Positions 13,818 to 19,265 of a DNA stretch of 19,265 bases are shown one piece after another. A program made the translations under genes and the position numbers. Position 1 is the stretch's first letter; the number at the start of each line of letters is the position of its first letter. Origin of the DNA: Nitrosomonas sp. (GTDB taxonomy: Bacteria > Pseudomonadota > Gammaproteobacteria > Burkholderiales > Nitrosomonadaceae); assembly GCA_005779435.1 (NCBI GenBank), contig SXJH01000093.1, positions 1 through 19,265 of the forward strand. Reading direction: 5' to 3'. The notes beneath the pieces were generated by a model that had not been told where the DNA came from, ran no database searches, and saw only the letters and a list, made by a program, of their open reading frames with translations.

Positions 13818-14432
13818 TCAACTCAATTGCAATTGCGAAATGGCGGCAGCGGCGATTTCAATTTCCTGGTGCGTTGTCATCACCACCATGCCGCCTTGCT
13901 GCAAATGCTGTTCCAATAAATTCCGCATCAGATCGACTGCGGACACATCCAGTGCCACCAACGGTTCATCCAAAATCCACAAGGCTGTCTTACATACCAA
14001 TAAGCGCGCCAGCACCACCCGGCGGCGCTGCCCTTGCGACAGCACCTTGACCGGAAGCATTTCCCGCCCTTTCAATCCCATGCGACGCAACGCTTCGACG
14101 GCTTGGGCGGCGGTAATTTCAAAACCGGCCAATGCGCTCGAAATCTGCAAATTCTCAAGCGCCGTGAGATCGTCCTTGGTGCCGCTCGAATGGCCGATAT
14201 ATGTCAGGTCTGCATAATATCCGCCGTCACGGGAACGAACGGAAATTCCATTCCAGAGAATTTCACCCGCCGCAGGATTCGATAATCCGCACAGCATGCG
14301 CAACAAACTGGTTTTGCCGCTGCCGTTGGGGCCGCGCACTTGCAACAGGCCGCCCGCTGCAACGGAAAAACTGACATCGCGAAAAAGCTCGCGGTCGCCG
14401 CGAACGCAAGCGAGATTGACACCTTGTAGCAT
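13818..14432 (-). CDS. ccmA: Haem exporter ATP-binding protein of cytochrome c maturation
   Basis: The 204-residue ABC ATPase has Walker A GPNGSGKT (34-41), signature LSQGQ (131-135), Walker B LWILDEP (151-157) and a switch histidine in TTHQE. The CcmA character shows in its small size, the motif YIGHSSGTKDDLTALENL and its pairing with ccmB. ATP hydrolysis drives release of haem-CcmE from the CcmC complex. The start is the ATG at 14432, 29 bp after nudF, so nudF, ccmA and ccmB may share a transcript. Confidence 0.95.
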   Translation of the reverse strand: MLQGVNLACVRGDRELFRDVSFSVAAGGLLQVRGPNGSGKTSLLRMLCGLSNPAAGEILWNGISVRSRDGGYYADLTYIGHSSGTKDDLTALENLQISSALAGFEITAAQAVEALRRMGLKGREMLPVKVLSQGQRRRVVLARLLVCKTALWILDEPLVALDVSAVDLMRNLLEQHLQQGGMVVMTTHQEIEIAAAAISQLQLS

Positions 14433-14461
14433 TATTTGAACGACTCAGAGAAATAAACGCG

Positions 14462-15073
14462 TCATTGTAGCGTATTTGCCCATGCGTTTCTTACTTGGCT
14501 GCGATTGAGCGCCAGCCACTGCAACGCGATAATCGCGCTGGCCGAATTGAGTTTGCCCGATTGCAGCAATACCAACGCAGCATCCAGGGAAACGACATGA
14601 ACTTTGATGTCTTCGCCCTCGTGCTGAGCCCCGAATATGCCGCCCGCATGTTTCGTATCGACCCGGCCGCAAAACAATGCGACACGCTCGGATGTACCGC
14701 CCGGACTGACCAAGAAATCATACAAAGGAATCAAATCGGTAACGGTGCAGTTGGCTTCTTCCATACTTTCCCGTTTAACCACATCTTCCGCCGTTTCGCC
14801 GGATTCGATCATGCCCGCTACGATTTCGAGCAACCACGGCCCGCCGGGCGCATCGAGCGCACCGGCGCGGAATTGTTCGATCAAAATCACTTCGTCGCGG
14901 ATGGGATCGTAAGGTAAAACGGCGGCGGCATGCCCGCGCTCGAAAATTTCCCGCGACAATGCCGGACTCCATTGCCCGTTGAATAACCGATGCCGCAATC
15001 GATAGCGTTCTATGCGAAAGAAACCTTGATAACAAATTTCCTTTTCGATCATTTCCACATCGGTATCAATCAT
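14462..15073 (-). CDS. nudF: ADP-ribose pyrophosphatase, Nudix family
   Basis: From the ATG at 15073 the protein has 203 residues and matches the NudF (ADP-ribose diphosphatase) family: VLPYDPIRDEVILIEQFRAGA, LLEIVAGMIE and a Nudix box from G87 (G-x5-E93-x7-R101-E102-S-M-E105-E106-A-N108). The metal-binding glutamates are intact. The near-terminal glycine of the consensus is N108, a minor departure. It hydrolyses ADP-ribose to AMP and ribose 5-phosphate. The frame stays open to 15151, but that extension runs through the upstream acidic gene and has no family support. The start overlaps the acidic gene's stop by 8 bp, indicating coupling. Confidence 0.92.
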   Translation of the reverse strand: MIDTDVEMIEKEICYQGFFRIERYRLRHRLFNGQWSPALSREIFERGHAAAVLPYDPIRDEVILIEQFRAGALDAPGGPWLLEIVAGMIESGETAEDVVKRESMEEANCTVTDLIPLYDFLVSPGGTSERVALFCGRVDTKHAGGIFGAQHEGEDIKVHVVSLDAALVLLQSGKLNSASAIIALQWLALNRSQVRNAWANTLQ

Positions 15074-15269
15074 CGTCCGTATCGTCCTTGCCGAGCGCGA
15101 TATCCCCGTCGAGATCGTCGTCGAAATTGCTTTTCTCATCGTCGACCGCATCGATGATTTCCGCCAACTGGCTGCGCGGAATCAATTTGTTGTCGATTTC
15201 ATCGTCTTCGGCATTGTCCGCAGGATAAATGCCATCTTCGTCATCAAAAGAAAGTTCTTTGTGCGCCAC
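15066..15269 (-). CDS. Small, extremely acidic hypothetical protein
   Basis: This 67-residue protein has 26 Asp/Glu and only five Lys/Arg, ending in KDDTDDD. It has no membrane segment, signal peptide or motif I recognise, and is probably disordered. Support for it being real: a strong GGAGG ribosome site 5 nt before the GTG at 15269, and an 8-bp overlap of its stop with the nudF start, the layout of a coupled gene pair. It would be the first gene of the nudF-ccmAB unit. Function unknown; calcium or other cation binding, DNA mimicry or a partner role with NudF are only guesses. Confidence 0.7.
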   Translation of the reverse strand: MAHKELSFDDEDGIYPADNAEDDEIDNKLIPRSQLAEIIDAVDDEKSNFDDDLDGDIALGKDDTDDD

Positions 15270-15570
15270 AATAACCTCCAGTTAACGGGGTTGGGAATAA
15301 TGCAATGATATTAAACCAGATAGCCTGCCTATGTCATTCCGGATGCGGCAAAGAACCTCCGGTAATCGGCGCAATGGATTTTTATTTGACTAGGGTTTAG
15401 TATGATCATTGTTCCGTCGAAGAAGGTTGATAAAAGGGTGAGAAAGCTTTCCTTAACAAGTTTTCGATGAAGGACAAATATCGCCTCCGATAATTTACGG
15501 CAATTCGCCATTGGGGATTTGAGATTACGGAAAATGGCATCGCACAATTACAATGCTGGAATAGCAAGCC
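15270..15570. other. Intergenic region between the divergent acidic gene/nudF unit and dapF
   Basis: No convincing gene lies here. It holds the GGAGG site of the acidic gene (15275-15279). TTGACT (15386-15391) and TATGAT (15401-15406) lie only 9 bp apart, so they do not form one promoter. A weak GCCATT/AATGGC repeat (15507-15512 and 15533-15538) is also present. Promoters for both directions must lie here, but I cannot place them with confidence. Confidence 0.4.
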
Positions 15571-16398
15571 ATGAAGTTGAAGTTCACTAAAATGCACGGT
15601 CTGGGCAACGATTTTGTCGTGCTGGACGGCATCAATCAGAAGATCGATTTGGATCGGCAGCAAATCCGCACATTGGCGGACCGGCACTTCGGCATTGGCT
15701 GCGATCAGCTATTGTTGGTTGAAAAAGCCGAAGGGACGGCGGATTTTCGTTATCGCATTTTTAACGCCGATGGCGGTGAAGTGGAGCAATGCGGCAACGG
15801 TGCGCGCTGTTTTGTCCGCTATGTGCATGAGCATGGTTTGACGCATAAAAATGAAATTCGCATTGAAACGCTCAGTGGCGTAATATCGCCGAAACTGGAA
15901 GTGAACGGCAATGTGACGGTTAACATGGGAAAGCCGCAATTTGAGCCGGAAGAGATTCCATTCATTGCGGAAAAACGTGAATTGACGTATTCGCTTGAGA
16001 TACAGGGCAGGTTGGTTACAATAAGCGCGGTATCGATGGGGAATCCGCATGCGGTTTTGCTGGTACAAGACGTCGATACCGCACCGGTCGAGGCCGACGG
16101 CGCTTTGATCGAAGTTCATCCCCGTTTTCCCAAAAAAGTAAATGTCGGTTTCATGCAAATCGTCGATCGCAGCCGCATCAGGTTGCGCGTTTTCGAACGC
16201 GGCGCGGGCGAAACGTTGGCATGCGGGACGGGCGCTTGTGCCGCCGTGGTGGCCGGTATACGCTTAGGACTGCTGGATCGCCAAGTTACGGTGAGCACGC
16301 GCGGCGGTGAATTGACGATCAATTGGGATGGAAACGATGCGCCCGTGTGGATGACCGGACCGGCTGTGACGGTATTTGAGGGTGAAATAAATTTGTAA
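15571..16398 (+). CDS. dapF: Diaminopimelate epimerase
   Basis: The 275-residue enzyme interconverts LL- and meso-diaminopimelate for lysine and peptidoglycan synthesis. The two catalytic cysteines are visible: C74 in EQCGNGARC and C218 in ETLACGTGACA. MHGLGNDFVV (8-17), FRIFN-like YRIFNADG, SMGNPH and NVGFMQ are further family blocks. The length is normal. It is the first gene of dapF-DUF484-xerC, an order common in proteobacteria, with 17 bp to the next gene. Confidence 0.97.
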   Translation: MKLKFTKMHGLGNDFVVLDGINQKIDLDRQQIRTLADRHFGIGCDQLLLVEKAEGTADFRYRIFNADGGEVEQCGNGARCFVRYVHEHGLTHKNEIRIETLSGVISPKLEVNGNVTVNMGKPQFEPEEIPFIAEKRELTYSLEIQGRLVTISAVSMGNPHAVLLVQDVDTAPVEADGALIEVHPRFPKKVNVGFMQIVDRSRIRLRVFERGAGETLACGTGACAAVVAGIRLGLLDRQVTVSTRGGELTINWDGNDAPVWMTGPAVTVFEGEINL

Positions 16399-16415
16399 TT
16401 TATCAAGGAATAACG

Positions 16416-17108
16416 ATGAAACCTGAAGACGTTGCGCAATATTTGCAAGAGCATCCGCAATTCTTTAACGAGTATGCTGACTTATTGGCGGACATTCAGA
16501 TTTCCCATCCGCAGGATGATAAAGTGATTTCTCTCAATGAGCGTCAAATCATATCGCTGCGCGATCGGAACCGGGTATTGCAGGAAAAGTTGCTAGAATT
16601 GATCAGTTTCGGCGAGGAAAATGATGCGATCGGCGAGAAAATGCATCGATTGACGATTGCGTTGCTTTCCGTTTCCAATCTGGATGAATTGTTCAGCGCG
16701 CTGTATTTCAGCTTGAAGGAAGATTTTGCGGTGCCGTTTGTGGCCATGCGTTTTTGGAGCGTGTTTGGCGAAGGTAAGAATAACGTGGAATTCGCGCCGG
16801 TCGGCAAAGATGTGCAAGACATCGCCGATAGCCTGGCTCAGCCGTATTGCGGCAATCACGTTGCAAACGAAATCAAGCAGTGGTTCGGCGACGACGCCGA
16901 GTATCTCAATTCGTTTGCGATGATTCCTCTGAGCACCGTGCAAACAATCGGATTGATCGTGCTTGGCAGCCCGGACGGGGAGCGGTTTTATCCGGAAATG
17001 GGCACGCTGCACTTGAAGCGATTGGGCGAATTGATGTGTACTAGCTTAACACGCTACGATCAGGGCGAAACGGTCGGAGAGATAGCGGTTCGCGATCGTA
17101 ATCAATGA
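16416..17108 (+). CDS. DUF484-family protein (GAF-like)
   Basis: The 230-residue protein starts MKPEDVAQYLQEHPQFFNEYADLLADIQ, the DUF484 signature, then has a short coiled-coil region (about 40-65, ERQIISLRDRNRVLQEKLLEL) and a GAF-like domain (about 70-220). It has no output domain. The family sits between dapF and xerC in many proteobacteria, but its role is unknown. AAGGA lies 7-8 nt before the ATG. Its stop overlaps the xerC start by 4 bp (ATGA). The diguanylate cyclase at 4727-5851 carries a related sensor domain. Confidence 0.92.
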   Translation: MKPEDVAQYLQEHPQFFNEYADLLADIQISHPQDDKVISLNERQIISLRDRNRVLQEKLLELISFGEENDAIGEKMHRLTIALLSVSNLDELFSALYFSLKEDFAVPFVAMRFWSVFGEGKNNVEFAPVGKDVQDIADSLAQPYCGNHVANEIKQWFGDDAEYLNSFAMIPLSTVQTIGLIVLGSPDGERFYPEMGTLHLKRLGELMCTSLTRYDQGETVGEIAVRDRNQ

Positions 17109-17998
17109 ATGAACAGCCCGATTCGCTCGCTGCGGCATTCATCCACTATTTGACCAATGAGCGGCGGTTGTCGCCGCTGACTATCGAAAGCTACACGCGC
17201 GACCTCCGATTGTTGCTGCGCCATCTCAATCAGGGCGATTTGCAACAGGTACAACTGCCCCATATCCGCATCGTTATCGCACAACTTCATAGCAAAGGGC
17301 TTGCCGGTAGAAGCCTTGCCCGGATATTGTCGACATGGCGCAGCTTTTACAAGTATTTAATCCACAGGCACCGTTTCCGGCATAATCCGTGCATCGGCAT
17401 CCGGGTGCCCAAGTCGCCGCACAAATTGCCCAATGCATTGTCGCCCGACGAAGCGACGCAATTGCTGCAATTCTCGATTGATAGTTTATTGGCGGCAAGA
17501 GACAGTGCGATGTTTGAGCTGTTTTATTCTTCCGGCCTGCGGTTGGCCGAATTGACGCAACTCAAACCCGGCGCCGTCGATTTTGCCGAGGGGACGGTCA
17601 GGGTCATGGGAAAAGGCGGCAAGGCGCGTATCGTGCCGGTCGGCAAGTTTGCGCTCGAAGCGTTGACACGCTGGCTTGAGCGACGCTCGCAGATCGTCAA
17701 GTCGGATGTAACGGCGCTGTTTTTATCGCAACGCGGCACTGCCATCAGCATGCGAACCGTTAGTCATCGTCTGAAAGAACGCGCCCAGCGGCAAGGCATT
17801 CATCAGAATGTACATCCGCATATTTTGCGGCATTCATTTGCCTCTCATTTGCTGCAATCCAGCGGCGATTTGCGTGCTGTGCAAGAGCTGCTGGGGCATG
17901 CGCATATCACATCTACGCAGGTTTACACCCATTTGGATTTTCAGCATCTCACCAAAGTGTACGATACCGCGCATCCGAGGGCAAAAAAGAAAGGCTAG
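17105..17998 (+). CDS. xerC: Tyrosine recombinase XerC
   Basis: The 297-residue recombinase has an N-terminal SAM-like DNA-binding domain (about 5-90) and a catalytic domain with the full set R146 (SSGLRLAEL), K173, H239 and R242 (HPHILRHSFASHLLQ), H265 (LLGHAHITSTQ) and nucleophile Y274 (VYTHLD). With XerD it resolves chromosome dimers at dif. Length and position after dapF-DUF484 mark it as the housekeeping XerC and not a phage integrase. The stop codon's last base coincides with the first base of the inverted-repeat element that follows. Confidence 0.95.
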   Translation: MNEQPDSLAAAFIHYLTNERRLSPLTIESYTRDLRLLLRHLNQGDLQQVQLPHIRIVIAQLHSKGLAGRSLARILSTWRSFYKYLIHRHRFRHNPCIGIRVPKSPHKLPNALSPDEATQLLQFSIDSLLAARDSAMFELFYSSGLRLAELTQLKPGAVDFAEGTVRVMGKGGKARIVPVGKFALEALTRWLERRSQIVKSDVTALFLSQRGTAISMRTVSHRLKERAQRQGIHQNVHPHILRHSFASHLLQSSGDLRAVQELLGHAHITSTQVYTHLDFQHLTKVYDTAHPRAKKKG

Positions 17999-18140
17999 CA
18001 GGTCGTTGAAAAAACGATCTGTGTTGCCGCTGTGGTGTTAAAAACAGGCTCAAAATGCTCATTTATTACGCATAAACTGTGCTTTTTCGCCTGCTTTTGC
18101 CTTGCATCGGCTACCTCGAAAACGTTTTTCAACGGCCTGC
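17998..18140. repeat. 143-bp element with terminal inverted repeats (MITE/REP-like)
   Basis: The left end GCAGGTCGTTGAAAAAACG (from 17998) is the reverse complement of the right end CGTTTTTCAACGGCCTGC (to 18140), apart from one T/C change and one extra A. The roughly 107 bp between encode nothing. They include the paired segments AGGCTCAAAATGCTCATTTA and GCCTGCTTTTGCCTTGCATC, which suggest a folded transcript. Size, non-coding content and terminal repeats fit a miniature inverted-repeat or repetitive extragenic element. It may also end the xerC transcript. No target-site duplication is clear. Confidence 0.6.
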
Positions 18141-18352
18141 CAGGAGACTGTCCGAGAAAATAATCATGAAAAGTAATTGAATTCGTAACTTAATTTGGGA
18201 TATCCTTCGGGAAACGGTGCGTTGCACCAAGTCACACGCTAGGTGTTGCACTTCGAATCGAATCCGCTCTACATTTTTCGCAAAATCGACGATTCAGGGG
18301 AACGTAGGTTGTTCCAGATTGCTCGAGGCGAATATATAAAAAGGAAAATTTT
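18141..18352 (+). promoter_or_regulatory. Leader region of the right-hand RTX gene with GGTGC/GCACC repeats
   Basis: No gene is seen in these 212 bp. GGTGC-GTT-GCACC (18216-18228) is a perfect 5-bp inverted repeat, and a related GGTGTTGCAC follows at 18242-18251; these could be remnants of another extragenic repeat. The AT-rich TATATAAAAAGGA directly before the start (about 18333-18345) includes the ribosome site. A sure promoter cannot be named. Confidence 0.35.
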
Positions 18353-19265
18353 ATGAGTAATGACTGGGTGAAAGGTGGGCCGGGTGATGATTTTCTGGAT
18401 GGTGGTGCCGGCAACGATAAGGTCGACGGCGGAGCCGGTAATGACCGCTTGCTGTACGTGGTCGGCGACAACGCTGGCGCTACAGATAGCTACGATGGAG
18501 GTTCCGGCGATAATACGCTGATTCTGAGCATGACCCGCGCTGAGTGGATGCGTGACGACATTCAAGCCGACTTGGCTGCCTTCTTGCAATTTCTCACCTC
18601 CGAGGCGCCCAATGCCAACGGCCAGATGAGCAGCAAAGGGTTCACGTTCGCTTCCCTGGGCTTACAAGTTCGCCGCGTCTCGAATGTCGAAGTACTTGTC
18701 GATGGAGTGCCGCAAGATCCACATGACGAAGCCGTGGTTGCAGTTGACGACAGCGGCATTGCTGCTACCGAACACAGCGAACTGACCGGTGATGTCACTA
18801 TTAACGATCTCGTTCCAGACTTGGTACGAGCCGTGGAATTGGTCAATGGACCCACCAAAGGTAGTTTGACACTCGAGACCAACGGTATTTGGCGCTACGA
18901 TCCCGGTATGGCGTTCGACACACTAGCTCAAGGCGAAAGCGAGATTGCTACATTTACATACCGTGTCAGCGATGCTGATCGAGACAATGCTAACGCAATC
19001 GTCACCTTGACGATCAACGGCACCAACGATGCGCCGGTGGCTGTGGATGACAGTGGCAGCGCCGATGAAAATGAAGTGTTGCAAGTCGCAGTGCTGGATA
19101 ACGATACTGACGTGGATACCAGCGATACGCATACCGTGACGCAAGCATCCATTATCTCCGGGCTTGGTGCGGTTGCGATCATTGACAACGGAGTGCAATG
19201 GAATCCGGGTAAGAATTACGACTACCTCGCTGTTGGCGAAAGTGCGCCCGTGAAGATCGGTTACC
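18353..19265 (+). CDS. RTX / VCBS-like repeat secreted protein, N-terminal 304 residues (runs off right edge)
   Basis: The frame opens at an ATG at 18353, with AAGGA 7 nt upstream, and stays open to the window end. Residues 6-35 are RTX nonapeptides (GGPGDDFLD, GGAGNDKVD, GGAGNDRL) right at the N-terminus. They are followed by a region with YDGGSGDNTLIL and a segment of about 100 residues without recognised motifs. From about residue 125 come VCBS/cadherin-like repeats (VAVDDSGIAATEHSELTGDV, ATFTYRVSDADRDNANAIVTLTINGTNDAPVAVDDSGSADENE). This architecture is that of large type I secreted surface adhesins. No signal peptide is present, as expected for type I export. It differs in sequence from the left-edge RTX protein but shares the N-terminal RTX placement. 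No secretion genes are in view. Confidence 0.87.
   Translation, partial: MSNDWVKGGPGDDFLDGGAGNDKVDGGAGNDRLLYVVGDNAGATDSYDGGSGDNTLILSMTRAEWMRDDIQADLAAFLQFLTSEAPNANGQMSSKGFTFASLGLQVRRVSNVEVLVDGVPQDPHDEAVVAVDDSGIAATEHSELTGDVTINDLVPDLVRAVELVNGPTKGSLTLETNGIWRYDPGMAFDTLAQGESEIATFTYRVSDADRDNANAIVTLTINGTNDAPVAVDDSGSADENEVLQVAVLDNDTDVDTSDTHTVTQASIISGLGAVAIIDNGVQWNPGKNYDYLAVGESAPVKIGY

Noticed and set aside
15074..15151. Longer NudF start
   Set aside because: The 26 extra residues are Arg/Thr/Ser-rich and arise from the acidic gene read in another frame; the family begins near the ATG at 15073.
15386..15406. TTGACT and TATGAT as a dapF promoter
   Set aside because: The hexamers are only 9 bp apart, far short of the 16-18 bp needed.
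17105..17998. Phage or integron integrase
   Set aside because: The protein is a full-length XerC in the conserved dapF-DUF484-xerC order; no phage genes, attachment sites or tRNA are adjacent.
18309..18338. TTGTTC and TATATA as the promoter of the right-hand RTX gene
   Set aside because: A start point from this -10 would fall in or after the ribosome site, leaving an unworkable leader.

Overview
The window looks like chromosomal DNA of a betaproteobacterium, most likely of the Nitrosomonas/Nitrosomonadales type. The case rests on gene families and neighbourhoods: a sigma factor with DUF3619 and DUF3106 partners, a Nudix-ThiE fusion next to a DUF815 ATPase and yacG, dapF-DUF484-xerC, a four-gene-type Sdh system, and ccmAB. 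The genus is an inference from family knowledge, not from a database match. Coding density is high, and I see no tRNA, rRNA, CRISPR array or transposase gene.

Layout from left to right. (1) 1-2525, minus strand: a LuxR-type response regulator, then about 250 bp rich in hairpins with an array of GTTAAC boxes, then a small PilZ protein, then the 5' end of a large RTX/Ig-like-repeat protein that runs off the left edge. (2) 2815-4667, plus strand: DUF815 ATPase and a Nudix/thiamine-phosphate-synthase fusion. It converges on (3) 4727-6042, minus strand: yacG translationally coupled to a diguanylate cyclase. (4) 6252-7563, plus strand: a sigma-70 family factor, a single-pass DUF3619 protein and an exported DUF3106 protein, all overlapping. 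(5) 7594-15269, minus strand, a long co-directional run. In transcription order it encodes a small acidic protein, the ADP-ribose pyrophosphatase NudF, CcmA, CcmB, SdhC, SdhD, SdhA, a YcbB-type L,D-transpeptidase and a J/J/zinc-ribbon/PilZ protein. (6) 15571-17998, plus strand: dapF, DUF484 and xerC. (7) 17998-18140: a 143-bp element with terminal inverted repeats, touching the xerC stop codon. (8) 18353 to the right edge, plus strand: the 5' end of a second RTX/VCBS-like protein.

Most genes are housekeeping: haem export for cytochrome c maturation, succinate oxidation, lysine/peptidoglycan precursor synthesis, chromosome dimer resolution, nucleotide sanitation and cell-wall cross-linking. 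Over this lies a surface-adhesion and cyclic-di-GMP theme: two PilZ-domain proteins with intact RxxxR and DxSxxG motifs, one diguanylate cyclase with an intact active site and I-site, an orphan LuxR-type response regulator, and two secreted RTX-repeat proteins reading outward at the two edges. The most promising place for undescribed biology is 1-2525 (regulator, GTTAAC box array, PilZ, RTX adhesin-like gene). Next is the J/J/Zn/PilZ protein at 7594-8607. Two metabolic clusters are incomplete: sdhCDA is not followed by sdhB, and ccmAB is not followed by ccmC.
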